This document shows positions 1-8,235 of a DNA stretch of 64,000 nucleotides, piece after piece (within the stretch, counting starts at the first letter, position 1; every line of letters starts with the position of its first letter). Source of the DNA: Corynebacterium casei LMG S-19264. Its GTDB lineage: Bacteria > Actinomycetota > Actinomycetes > Mycobacteriales > Mycobacteriaceae. The stretch lies in assembly GCF_000550785.1 (NCBI RefSeq), contig NZ_CP004350.1, forward strand, positions 1,096,009 through 1,160,008, read 5' to 3'. The translations under genes were made by a program, and so were the position numbers. The notes under the pieces are model-generated. The model saw only the letters and a list, made by a program, of their open reading frames with translations. It did no database searches and had not been told where the DNA came from.

Positions 1-1770
1 CATGCCTAAGCTGATCTTCTTGTACTTCTCATGCAGAATCTGGTTGGCATAAGCCTCCATCTTATCCTGCTCACGCTCAGCGGAATCTTCCGCGGCATAA
101 GCTTCGACGGCATAGAAGTCAGGGTTTAGATCATCTTCGAGGGCGTAGACACCGGCAGAAAGCCCACTTGGCTGGCCATCTTCAAGGTGTCGCACGTCCT
201 CGGAAGCCGCCGTGGGCTGCTCGCTGGCATCGAGCGCTGCATACACCGCAGAGATGACGATGGAGTTCAGATTGAGCTTGCCAACCCCAGGGTATTCCGC
301 GAGCTTATTGACGGAGACATGCAGGACATTGGGGAAGTGATCATCAATCTCACGCATGACGCGTGCGCCCTCGCGGTCAATATCCACCATGGAAGAATCG
401 TCCAAGAACGGAGAAATGCTCTTTAACGCAACGTCCGGGTGGGACTCAGTCCACGCCTGGGCCACACACGTTGGCGTCGGAATATGATGAGGGGCCTGTT
501 TAAACCACGGGAAAACCACATGCAGCTGCTGCGGGTCAGCGTCATTGTTGATGAAATCAACATCGAACTCAGCGTTAGTGTCAATTTCAGTTTGAGAACT
601 CAAAATTCTGGCAAACTCAGGCTCGGTGACAATCGGAATCCCCAACTGCTGCGCCGTCACAATCTTGGCATTGCGCGAATTCAAGTCAGACGACACCAAA
701 ACCTTGGTCTTCTTCGTGACCTGGCCAACGATAAGTCCCGCAGTGGTCGCGCGGTGCATCCACTCTTCCCGCGGAATTTCCATGGTGCCGGTCAGCGCAA
801 TGCGGTTACCCGTGTTGAGCTGAATGGACTCACGCCCGGCACGGGATCCTTGCTCCAGCAGCTCATCCACAATTGAGCCATCAACATCAAGTTGCTCGGC
901 TACCTTCTTAAGCGTTTTGAGCTCATCAGAAATAACGACGCCGTCCATCCACGCTTCCAACGCAATCTGACGGATAACTTCCCGGTGCAGGGAGTGAATA
1001 TCTGCGTCCTCAATTTCCTCCGCGCGGGCGGCAGCGTGAAGTTTCGCTATCTCTTCATCGTCAAGCTCTTTGTCTGCGATAGCTTCGCACAACATATCCC
1101 GGTAGCTCTGCAATGCCGGGTTGGTAAACCGCGGAAGATTTTTCACCAACTGCATGAGCAGACGCTGCTCTTCCTGCTTAATAGCGGTAGAACGTGCGAG
1201 CTCCTTCTGCGGCTTAGGCAAGCCGGAAGGAAAAATCTGCAGCGCTCCGGTATTGAGAACAATCTCAGATTCCTGCTCAACCAGCCACTTCAGCAACGAT
1301 GCTGTCGCCATGGCATCGGAGAGCGCGGCGTGCGGGCGCCTATTTAAAATCCCGGCGGTATCAAGGGCCTCCGGCAGCTTGGACTTGCCGAAGAACTTTT
1401 TGCTCAATTCCTTCGTGTCAATGACCCAATTGCCGTACTCCGGCCAGACCACACCCAAACGGGCAAACTCCTGGCGCAGGAAACGCTGCTCAAAAGAAGC
1501 ATTGTGCGCAACCATGGTGCGCTCAGCCAACATCGTTGCCAACCGCGCTGCAATCCCCGAAAACAATGGGGCATCAACCACATCTTCATTCGTGATCTTG
1601 TGAACAAAGGAATTGGGAATTTCTCGTTCGGGCTGGATCAGCGTGTCCCAGGTTTCCTCCACCTGCAGCTGTTCATCTAGGAGCACTACTCCGACCTCGA
1701 CGACGCGATCTATGGAGCCAAAACCGGTGGTTTCAAAATCTAGGACTGCGTACTTGTTGTGAGAAGACAT
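1..1770 (-). CDS. DnaQ-like 3'-5' exonuclease with BRCT domain (3' end outside window)
   Basis: The gene runs off the left edge; about 590 residues are visible from the ATG at 1770, which follows a GGAGG ribosome site. The N terminus (YAVLDFETTGFG) carries the DxE motif of DEDD exonucleases such as the epsilon subunit of DNA polymerase III. The later AHNASFE and HAALSDAMATASLL segments supply the second Asp and the His/Asp of the third motif. Near residues 300-370 an RIALTGTME...GLIVGQVTKKTKVLVSSD stretch looks like a BRCT domain. This architecture is usual for actinobacterial repair or proofreading exonucleases. The role in DNA repair is family knowledge; whether it works with a polymerase is not shown here. 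Confidence 0.88.
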   Translation of the reverse strand, partial: MSSHNKYAVLDFETTGFGSIDRVVEVGVVLLDEQLQVEETWDTLIQPEREIPNSFVHKITNEDVVDAPLFSGIAARLATMLAERTMVAHNASFEQRFLRQEFARLGVVWPEYGNWVIDTKELSKKFFGKSKLPEALDTAGILNRRPHAALSDAMATASLLKWLVEQESEIVLNTGALQIFPSGLPKPQKELARSTAIKQEEQRLLMQLVKNLPRFTNPALQSYRDMLCEAIADKELDDEEIAKLHAAARAEEIEDADIHSLHREVIRQIALEAWMDGVVISDELKTLKKVAEQLDVDGSIVDELLEQGSRAGRESIQLNTGNRIALTGTMEIPREEWMHRATTAGLIVGQVTKKTKVLVSSDLNSRNAKIVTAQQLGIPIVTEPEFARILSSQTEIDTNAEFDVDFINNDADPQQLHVVFPWFKQAPHHIPTPTCVAQAWTESHPDVALKSISPFLDDSSMVDIDREGARVMREIDDHFPNVLHVSVNKLAEYPGVGKLNLNSIVISAVYAALDASEQPTAASEDVRHLEDGQPSGLSAGVYALEDDLNPDFYAVEAYAAEDSAEREQDKMEAYANQILHEKYKKISLGM

Positions 1771-1962
1771 AGTTAAACCTCCGGGTTAAACAGCAAGAGT
1801 GCCCTAGCAGTGCACGCGAACTAAGCCACTTGTGCGGGCAGGGGTGGTGGCAGAGAAAAAGAGATTCCTTCAGCTTAGTTTGTCGCCTGGTCAGCGCAAG
1901 AGAACATCCATTGGAATTATTCGAACACGAAACAAAAGGGCATTAGTCACAATAGTTAGGTA

Positions 1963-2004
1963 GTCCGAAATACTAAGTTTAAGCTTGAAGCAGACAATTC
2001 GGAC
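1963..2004 (+). promoter_or_regulatory. Inverted repeat in the leader of the PTS operon
   Basis: GTCCGAA (1963-1969) and TTCGGAC (1998-2004) form a perfect seven-base inverted repeat with a 28-base spacer, ending 13 bases before the IIAB start codon. It could be an operator or a leader hairpin. No regulator gene lies next to it, so assignment to one is not possible. Confidence 0.35.
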
Positions 2005-2017
2005 CGAAAGGAACACA

Positions 2018-2833
2018 ATGTCACAATTGAACACTCTGCTCGCCTCTGAGGCAGTGGACCTTAACGCCCGCGCGACTGACTGGCGCGATGCGATTAGCCG
2101 AGCGGGCAAGCTACTAGAAACTAGCGGTGCGATTACTGCCGATTACACCGCGGCCATGATCTCGTCGGTGGAGGAAAACGGTCCCTATATTGTTGTCGCG
2201 CCGGGCTTTGCCTTTGCGCACGCGCGCCCATCGGCGGCGGTTAAGCGGACAGCAATTTCCTGGGTGCGCCTGCAAGAACCCATTGAGTTCGGGCATGATT
2301 CCAACGACCCGGTCAACCTCGTTGTCGCCCTTGCTGCCAAAGACGATAGGGCCCACACCCAGTCTATGAAGGATTTGGCCAAGCTCTTGGGCAATAAAGA
2401 TGCCCGTGCCAGGTTGGATTCTGTGTCCAGCGTCGAGGAGCTGCGTGAGGTGCTTGAGACGACGGTAAAGAAGAAAGCATCGGCAAGTAGTGCGGGAACA
2501 GACGGTGCACAACCTGCAGGTACCTCCGCGGCGAAGACTGTGGAATCCAAGGGCAAGGTGCTCACCGTGTGCGGCAACGGACTGGGAACCTCACTGTTTC
2601 TCAAGAATTCGCTTGATGAAGTCTTAAGCGATTGGGGCTGGGCGAAACTGGTCAACGTTGAGGCGACCGACACCATCTCGGCTAAGGGCCGCGCGAAGGA
2701 AGCCGACTTCATCCTCACGTCCGGTGAGATTGCCGCAACGCTTGGCGATGTCGGCGTGCCCGTCTGGGTCATTAAAGACTTCACGTCATTGAGTGAAATC
2801 GATGCTGCGCTGCGCGAACTCTATGCGCTCTAA
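2018..2833 (+). CDS. PTS ascorbate-type EIIA-EIIB fusion
   Basis: This 271-residue protein is the phosphoryl-carrying half of a sugar phosphotransferase system of the ascorbate/UlaABC (SgaTBA) type. The IIA domain fills residues 1-150 with the phosphorylated His in FAFAHARPS (His68). A short Ala/Ser/Thr linker follows. The IIB domain starts near 175 and carries the phosphocysteine loop VCGNGLGTS. The ATG at 2018 is preferred over an upstream in-frame ATG at 1985 because GAAAGGA lies at the right distance. The membrane permease follows 41 bases downstream, so the two form one operon. The substrate is not certain: no ascorbate-degrading genes are next to it. Confidence 0.88.
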   Translation: MSQLNTLLASEAVDLNARATDWRDAISRAGKLLETSGAITADYTAAMISSVEENGPYIVVAPGFAFAHARPSAAVKRTAISWVRLQEPIEFGHDSNDPVNLVVALAAKDDRAHTQSMKDLAKLLGNKDARARLDSVSSVEELREVLETTVKKKASASSAGTDGAQPAGTSAAKTVESKGKVLTVCGNGLGTSLFLKNSLDEVLSDWGWAKLVNVEATDTISAKGRAKEADFILTSGEIAATLGDVGVPVWVIKDFTSLSEIDAALRELYAL

Positions 2834-2874
2834 TCGTGCAAACCATGCTGGAAACTAAGTAGAAAGAAACGACA

Positions 2875-4470
2875 ATGGATGTAGTACTTTCCATCGCGCA
2901 ATTTTTGGTCAATGAAATCTTGGCCGTGCCGGCGTTCCTCATCGGTATCATCACCGCAATCGGTATGGCAGCCATGGGCAAAGGCGTGGGCCAGGTCCTT
3001 GGTAGCGCTATCAAAGCGACCCTGGGTTTCTTGCTCATCGGTGCCGGCGCAGGTCTTGTCACCGCGTCATTGGAACCGCTGGGTGTGATGATTGAAGGTG
3101 CCACCGGCATGCGCGGCGTGGTGCCAACCAACGAGGCCATCGCCGGTATCGCGCAGGCCGAATACGGCAGCCAAGTGGCCTGGCTGATGATTTTGGGCTT
3201 CGCGGTATCCCTGCTGCTGGCACGGTTTACCCCGCTGAGCTACGTGTTCCTGACCGGTCACCACGTGCTGTTTATGGCAACCATGCTGACCATTATTTTG
3301 GCGACCACCGGCTACAGCACCTGGGTCGTGGTCATCCTCGGTGCAATCCTGCTGGGCATTTTGATGGTGTCCCTGCCCGCCATCGCCCACCCATGGACCC
3401 GCCGCATCACCGGCAATGACTCTATCGCTATCGGACACTTCGGCACCCTGGGCTACGTTGCCGCCGCGGCGACCGGCAAGGTCGTGGGCGGTAAAGACAA
3501 GGCGAAGCAAAGTCCATCCACTGAGGATTTGAAGCTTCCGGAAGGCCTGCGCTTCCTGCGTGATTCCATGGTCTCCACGGCGCTGTCCATGGCTATCATG
3601 TACATCATTTTGGCGCTGCTGTTTCTGGCTCGCGCTGGCAAAGAAGAAGCGTTTACCGCATTTGAAGGCGGCGCCACCGACGTGGGTAACTTCATCATGC
3701 AGTCCGTAACCCAGGGCCTGCAGTTCGGCGTCGCCGTGGCCGTCATCCTCTTCGGTGTGCGCACCATCCTGGGTGAGCTGGTTCCCGCATTCCAGGGCAT
3801 TGCCGCAAAGGTCGTACCTGGTGCCATCCCGGCTCTTGATGCCCCAATTGTGTTCCCATATGCACAAAACGCTGTGCTGATTGGTTTCATCTCTTCCTTC
3901 ATCGGTGGACTCACCGGCCTGGCGCTGCTGGCAGTATGGCTCAACCCCATGTTTGGCGTGGCGCTGATTCTGCCAGGTCTGGTTCCGCACTTCTTCACCG
4001 GTGGTGCCGCGGGTGTCTACGGCAACGCCACCGGCGGTCGCCGCGGCGCGATGCTCGGCGCGTTCGTCAACGGCCTCATCATCACCATCTTGCCGGCCTT
4101 CCTGCTCGGCGTGCTGGGCACCTTCGGTGATGCGAACACCACCTTCGGCGACGCCGACTTCGGCTGGTTCGGCATCCTCATCGGCTGGTCCGCTCAGCTT
4201 GGTGGCGCACTGGGCATCATCTTGTGCGCCATCATCGGTATCGCAGTCTTCGCCCTCGGCTGGTGGTCGCAGCGCAAGCTTGTCGATGCTAACTGGGACC
4301 CCACCCCTTGGCGCGACGCGCCAGAAGGCGCCGCCGAAGCCGCCGGCGACCCAACCGCAGCGGGCGAGAACAACAAGTCCGTCTCTGCTGGTTTAACCGC
4401 CGCCTCTGCGAAGTACCCAAAGGTCACCCCACCACAGGGCGCGCCGGTTCCTCCGGCACCGCAGTACTAG
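2875..4470 (+). CDS. PTS ascorbate-type permease EIIC (UlaA/SgaT family)
   Basis: This 531-residue, highly hydrophobic protein has the segments expected of the UlaA-type IIC permease, which moves and helps phosphorylate the sugar acid as it crosses the membrane. GHFGTLGYVAAAATGK (about residue 185) and the VVPGAIPALDAPIVFPYAQNA region (about 310-330) are typical. The last 70 residues are hydrophilic and rich in Ala, Pro and Gly, forming a cytoplasmic tail after the final membrane segment. It starts at an ATG behind AGAAAGAAACGAC and ends just before a strong terminator, so the operon is IIAB-IIC only. The transported sugar is inferred only from the family. Confidence 0.88.
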   Translation: MDVVLSIAQFLVNEILAVPAFLIGIITAIGMAAMGKGVGQVLGSAIKATLGFLLIGAGAGLVTASLEPLGVMIEGATGMRGVVPTNEAIAGIAQAEYGSQVAWLMILGFAVSLLLARFTPLSYVFLTGHHVLFMATMLTIILATTGYSTWVVVILGAILLGILMVSLPAIAHPWTRRITGNDSIAIGHFGTLGYVAAAATGKVVGGKDKAKQSPSTEDLKLPEGLRFLRDSMVSTALSMAIMYIILALLFLARAGKEEAFTAFEGGATDVGNFIMQSVTQGLQFGVAVAVILFGVRTILGELVPAFQGIAAKVVPGAIPALDAPIVFPYAQNAVLIGFISSFIGGLTGLALLAVWLNPMFGVALILPGLVPHFFTGGAAGVYGNATGGRRGAMLGAFVNGLIITILPAFLLGVLGTFGDANTTFGDADFGWFGILIGWSAQLGGALGIILCAIIGIAVFALGWWSQRKLVDANWDPTPWRDAPEGAAEAAGDPTAAGENNKSVSAGLTAASAKYPKVTPPQGAPVPPAPQY

Positions 4471-4487
4471 CGTAAACAGAAAACAAA

Positions 4488-4535
4488 GAACGTGCAGCCC
4501 GGGGCTATTGGGCTGCACGTTCTTCTTGCTTTTAA
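4488..4535 (+). terminator. Terminator of the PTS operon
   Basis: GAACGTGCAGCCC (4488-4500) pairs perfectly with GGGCTGCACGTTC (4510-4522) around a nine-base loop and is followed by TTCTTGCTTTT. It lies 18 bases after the IIC stop codon. It may also serve the convergent SURF1 gene. Confidence 0.9.
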
Positions 4536-4537
4536 AG

Positions 4538-4598
4538 CATCCGCAACGCAGTGAGGACGGGGTTTTCTTGCGTAACATCCGCAACGAAGGGAGGACGG
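4538..4598. repeat. Two 23-base direct copies, 38-base period
   Basis: CATCCGCAACGCAGTGAGG... at 4538-4560 recurs at 4576-4598 with two mismatches. The copies sit between the PTS terminator and the SURF1 stop codon, and look like a small tandem duplication just downstream of SURF1. Confidence 0.6.
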
Positions 4599-5654
4599 TT
4601 ACGCGCGGTCCTGGGAGCGCTCGTTGAACTTGGCGTAGTGGTCTGGGTGCGCGTCGCCGTAGCGGGCACGGCGGCGGCGCGAGGCAGCTTGAGCGGGAGC
4701 GTCGGGAGCAGCTTCGGAGGCGTCCTTTGAAGCATCGCCGTTGTTTGCGGTGGTGTCGCCGACCTGGGTGTTGTCCGTGGTGTCGTCGGAGGCGTCAGGG
4801 GTTTCTGGTTCGAGCCCGTTCTTGCTGTCGGGGGTCTTGCCGGCAGTGGAGTCGGAGCCGAGGGACTCGAGCTCCGCTTGCTCTTCTTCGGAGCGGCGAC
4901 GCTCGCGGATTTCGGAGAAGATAAACCAGGCCAGTCCGATGGGCGCGAGGATGCCGAAGGCAATCCACTGGTAGCCATAGGACAGGTGGTTGCCGCGGTC
5001 CATGGAAGGAATGGGGATGGAGTTGAGGCCGCCTGGTTGGTCATCGGAAAGCTGCACGAATGCGGTGCCGAGGCCTTCCACGCCGGTGACCTCAGTGACG
5101 GTCTCGGAGTTGATGGAGTAGACCTGCTCATAGCCGTCGCGCTCAATCGGGGGATTAGGGTGCACGGCTTCTTCCGTGCGGACCATGCCGGAAAGCTGCA
5201 CCTCACCGGTGGGGGCGGGTTCCAAGTCATCAGGGACCACGTTGCCGTCACCGGCTTCAATCCAGCCGCGATTGATCAAAATGACATCACCGGAGGTGGT
5301 TTCAAACGGAACCAGGGATTGATAGGACGGACCGGATGCCACCGGGCGCATGCGCAGCAGCGTCTCATACTCATTGAGATATTGCCCGGTGAGGTTGACG
5401 CGGGTCCATTCTTTATCCGCGTCAATAGAGCCGTCTTCATTGAACACGTCTTGATAAGGCACGGGGTCCGCTTCAAACGCGGCTTCGAGCTGGTGGTTGC
5501 GCTCAACAATGTCATCATCCTTGTTGAGCTGCCACGGTGCTAACACCGTAAAGGACAGGTAGGTAAACGCGATGACAAAAAGAATGAAGAGGATCCAGCC
5601 GGGCCGAAGAATCTTAGGCCACCGAGATTTTTTCTTTTCAACCTGTCCGCGCAT
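4599..5654 (-). CDS. SURF1 family protein, cytochrome oxidase biogenesis
   Basis: The 351-residue protein has the SURF1 layout: a membrane segment near residues 20-40 (WILFILFVIAFTYLSFTVL), the APWQL motif right after it, a periplasmic domain holding VLINRGWIEAG, and a second membrane segment near 230-250 after LSYGYQWIAFG. SURF1 proteins help insert heme a into aa3-type oxidase, which matches the ctaC/ctaE genes at the other end of the window. The last 100 residues are acidic low-complexity sequence, a common actinobacterial extension. A TAGACT hexamer ends eight bases before the ATG, so transcription may be leaderless. Confidence 0.88.
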   Translation of the reverse strand: MRGQVEKKKSRWPKILRPGWILFILFVIAFTYLSFTVLAPWQLNKDDDIVERNHQLEAAFEADPVPYQDVFNEDGSIDADKEWTRVNLTGQYLNEYETLLRMRPVASGPSYQSLVPFETTSGDVILINRGWIEAGDGNVVPDDLEPAPTGEVQLSGMVRTEEAVHPNPPIERDGYEQVYSINSETVTEVTGVEGLGTAFVQLSDDQPGGLNSIPIPSMDRGNHLSYGYQWIAFGILAPIGLAWFIFSEIRERRRSEEEQAELESLGSDSTAGKTPDSKNGLEPETPDASDDTTDNTQVGDTTANNGDASKDASEAAPDAPAQAASRRRRARYGDAHPDHYAKFNERSQDRA

Positions 5655-5665
5655 AATGCCCCAGT

Positions 5666-6199
5666 CTAGCGCTCGACGGCGGCTTTAACCCATTCCACGA
5701 TGCCCGAAACGCAGGCATCAATTTCTTGACGTGTGCGTTCAAAATCGGACTGTGATCCGTAGTACGGATCTTCCACAATCGCGCCAGAGTCAGAGTGTGG
5801 GTCGAAAGAGCGCATCAGGCGGATGCTGTCCGGGGCAATGCCGGCATCGATGAGCCCTTCCACGTGGCCGTCATCCATGACGATGAACAAGTCCGCATCC
5901 TTGTGTTCCGCGCCAAGCTTCGCGGCACGGTGGCAATCACCGTCGTGCCCCGCGCGGCGCAGCACAGCAATGGTGCGCTTATCGGCTTTTTGGCCGACGT
6001 GCCAGCCGCCCAGACCGCAAGAAGAAGTCATGGTCAGATCATCCAAGCCGGCGGCTTCCAGGGCGTCATGGATAATGACTTCAGCCATCGGGGAGCGGCA
6101 AATGTTGCCGGTGCACACAAAGCAGAGGTGGAGTTTGGGTGCAGCATCAGTAGGGGTGTGAGGGACTCGAGATGATGAGGACACGAAAGTATCGGACAT
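5666..6199 (-). CDS. Low-molecular-weight protein-tyrosine phosphatase
   Basis: The product has the low-molecular-weight phosphatase P-loop CTGNICRSP (CX5R) close to its N terminus and the general-acid loop IVEDPYYG near the C terminus. Such enzymes remove phosphate from tyrosine in regulatory or capsule-related proteins, or reduce arsenate in related families; the DPYYG loop favours the phosphatase. I take the ATG at 6199, giving 177 residues, because the conserved core begins only 20 residues later. An in-frame ATG at 6250 would leave 15 bases to the divergent Nif3-like start. Neither start has a clear ribosome site, so the exact start is uncertain. Confidence 0.82.
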   Translation of the reverse strand: MSDTFVSSSSRVPHTPTDAAPKLHLCFVCTGNICRSPMAEVIIHDALEAAGLDDLTMTSSCGLGGWHVGQKADKRTIAVLRRAGHDGDCHRAAKLGAEHKDADLFIVMDDGHVEGLIDAGIAPDSIRLMRSFDPHSDSGAIVEDPYYGSQSDFERTRQEIDACVSGIVEWVKAAVER

Positions 6200-6265
6200 A
6201 TGGACTGTGTTTACCAGCAATAGCGGCCAAGAAGCAATCGGAAGTGACATATAGGATAGGAAGCT

Positions 6266-7420
6266 ATGAATTCCTCCCAGACAACCGTTGCAGATATTCG
6301 GCAGATTCTAGAAGCCGCCTACCCGCCTTATCTGGCAGAGAAGTGGGATGCCGTGGGGCTAATCTGCGGGGACCCGCAAGCAGAGGTGCGCAAGGTCGCC
6401 TTCGCGTTGGATTGCACTCAGGGTGTGGCTGAGCGCGCCGTGGAGATGGGTGCTGACATGCTGGTTATCCACCACCCGCTGTTGATGCGCGGCGTGAATA
6501 CCGTTGCGGCGGATACACCGAAGGGCAAGGTTATTCACACGCTTATTCGCGGCGGCGTAGCGCTTTTCGCCGCGCACACCAACGCGGATTCCGCACGGCC
6601 AGGGGTTAATGACAAGCTCGCGGAGCTAGTTGGCATTAAGCCAGGTCGCCCCATCGTGCCCAAAGACCCCAAGGTCATGGACAAATGGGGTGTGCATGTG
6701 CCTGCCGATGCCCTCCCGCAGGTCAAACAAGCCCTCTTTACCGCAGGGGCCGGCGCCATTGGGGATTACACCGAGTGCGCCTTCCAATGGGAAGGCGAGG
6801 GCCAGTTCACCCCACGCGAGGGCGCGGACCCGCATACCGGAGTGGTCGGTCAGCCTTATTCCAGCGCGGAGATGCGCGTGGAATTTGTGGCGCCGTCATC
6901 AAGGCGCGCGGAGATCATCGACAAGCTGCGAAGTGCCCACCCTTATGAAGAACCTGCCTTTGATGTTGTGGAAATGGCCCCGACTGCAGACCTAGACACT
7001 GCGTTCGGCCTGGGCCGGATTGGCGAACTTGATGAGCCGATGAACCTGAAGGAATTTACTCAACAAGTTGCCAACGCGCTGCCGGAAACCGCGTGGGGCG
7101 TGCGCGCGGCCGGTGACCCGGAGCGCATGATCAAGCGCGTCGCGGTGTCATCTGGCTCTGGTGATAGCTTTTTGGATAATGCCCGCGCACTCGGCGCCGA
7201 CGTTTACGTCACATCCGATCTACGCCACCATCCGGTGGATGAACACCTGCGTGCCGGCGGACCAGCCGTGATTGACACCGCGCACTGGGCCAGCGAATTT
7301 CCGTGGACGCAGCAGGCTTCAGAAGTAGTTGCCGCGGGGGCTAATGTGGAGTGTGAGATTATTTCCATAAGAACTGACCCCTGGACTATCTCCGCGCATC
7401 CTGATAATGGCCGCGGATAG
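6266..7420 (+). CDS. Nif3-like dinuclear metal-centre protein (DUF34 family)
   Basis: The 384-residue protein has the Nif3/YbgI signature: EKWDAVGLICGDP at the N terminus, the metal-binding LVIHHPLLM near residue 75 and AHTNAD near residue 110, and DVYVTSDLRHHPVDEH then DTAHWASE near the C terminus. An inserted middle domain (about 130-240, ending HPYEEPAFDV) is typical of the longer bacterial forms. The family binds two metal ions in a toroidal hexamer; its reaction is not settled. GATAGGAAGCT precedes the ATG. The zinc-ribbon gene follows after 53 bases, and the same pair occurs in other actinobacteria. Confidence 0.9.
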   Translation: MNSSQTTVADIRQILEAAYPPYLAEKWDAVGLICGDPQAEVRKVAFALDCTQGVAERAVEMGADMLVIHHPLLMRGVNTVAADTPKGKVIHTLIRGGVALFAAHTNADSARPGVNDKLAELVGIKPGRPIVPKDPKVMDKWGVHVPADALPQVKQALFTAGAGAIGDYTECAFQWEGEGQFTPREGADPHTGVVGQPYSSAEMRVEFVAPSSRRAEIIDKLRSAHPYEEPAFDVVEMAPTADLDTAFGLGRIGELDEPMNLKEFTQQVANALPETAWGVRAAGDPERMIKRVAVSSGSGDSFLDNARALGADVYVTSDLRHHPVDEHLRAGGPAVIDTAHWASEFPWTQQASEVVAAGANVECEIISIRTDPWTISAHPDNGRG

Positions 7421-7473
7421 ATAACTTTTGGGCACCGAAGAACTAGACAGACGAACACAAGGAGAATGCATCC

Positions 7474-8199
7474 ATGAAGCTTGAGGCACAGAAACAACGA
7501 ACCCTCTTAGAGCTTTCTCGCACCCTGCGCCTAAGTGCGGTGGGCGCGCAGGCACCGGAGCTGGAAGAAAAGCTGGAGCTAGAAAAAGCTGAGAAGGAGC
7601 ACAAGCGTGCGCTCGATGCTGCTGCGGCGTCGCAGATGGCTGTCGATGATGTGGAAAATGACATCCTGCGCATCCAAGCCGATGAGCGCAAGCTGCGCAA
7701 GCGCGAACGTGATGATAAGGCACAGCTGTCAGCTGCCACTGACCCGGATGTGCGCCGCGAGCTCGAGCATGACCGCTACGCCGCGAAGTCCCGCATTGGG
7801 GATCTCATGAGTGAGCTGCAGGAAGCTCACAATGAGATTCACGCGCTGCGCAACAACCGCGACGTACACGGTGCCCGCGTGGATGAAGCAGCACGCAAGC
7901 TAGAAACCGCGCGCCGGGCATTTGAGACTGCGCAGCAGGCCACGCCGGTCGCGCCAGAGCGCGATATTGATGCTGAAATCGCCGAGTTGCGCGGCCAGCT
8001 CGATGAGCAGACCTTGGCAGAGTTTGAACGCCAGCGCACCGAAAACGGCATTGGCGTAGAAGAGTTCAAAGCCGGCAAGACCTGCGGAAGCTGCTCCATG
8101 GTGCTTCCACCAGCTGAGCGCGCCGCCATTGCAAACGCGCCGAAAAATGAGATGCCACAGTGCTCTGACTGTGGCTCTTACCTGGTTCGTCCTGCCTAA
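7474..8199 (+). CDS. Coiled-coil protein with C4 zinc ribbon
   Basis: The 241-residue product is a long charged coiled coil over residues 1-180, followed by a four-cysteine zinc ribbon (CGSC ... CSDCGSYL) in the last 45 residues. This is the layout of a conserved actinobacterial family (the Rv2229c type of Mycobacterium) thought to bind nucleic acid; its function is not firmly known. The start at 7474 follows AAGGAG with eight bases between. It sits between the Nif3-like gene and the RNase H/phosphatase fusion with short gaps, so the three are probably one operon. Confidence 0.85.
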   Translation: MKLEAQKQRTLLELSRTLRLSAVGAQAPELEEKLELEKAEKEHKRALDAAAASQMAVDDVENDILRIQADERKLRKRERDDKAQLSAATDPDVRRELEHDRYAAKSRIGDLMSELQEAHNEIHALRNNRDVHGARVDEAARKLETARRAFETAQQATPVAPERDIDAEIAELRGQLDEQTLAEFERQRTENGIGVEEFKAGKTCGSCSMVLPPAERAAIANAPKNEMPQCSDCGSYLVRPA

Positions 8200-8235
8200 A
8201 CGTTTCCCCGGATTTCCAACAGAGGATTGAATTTA

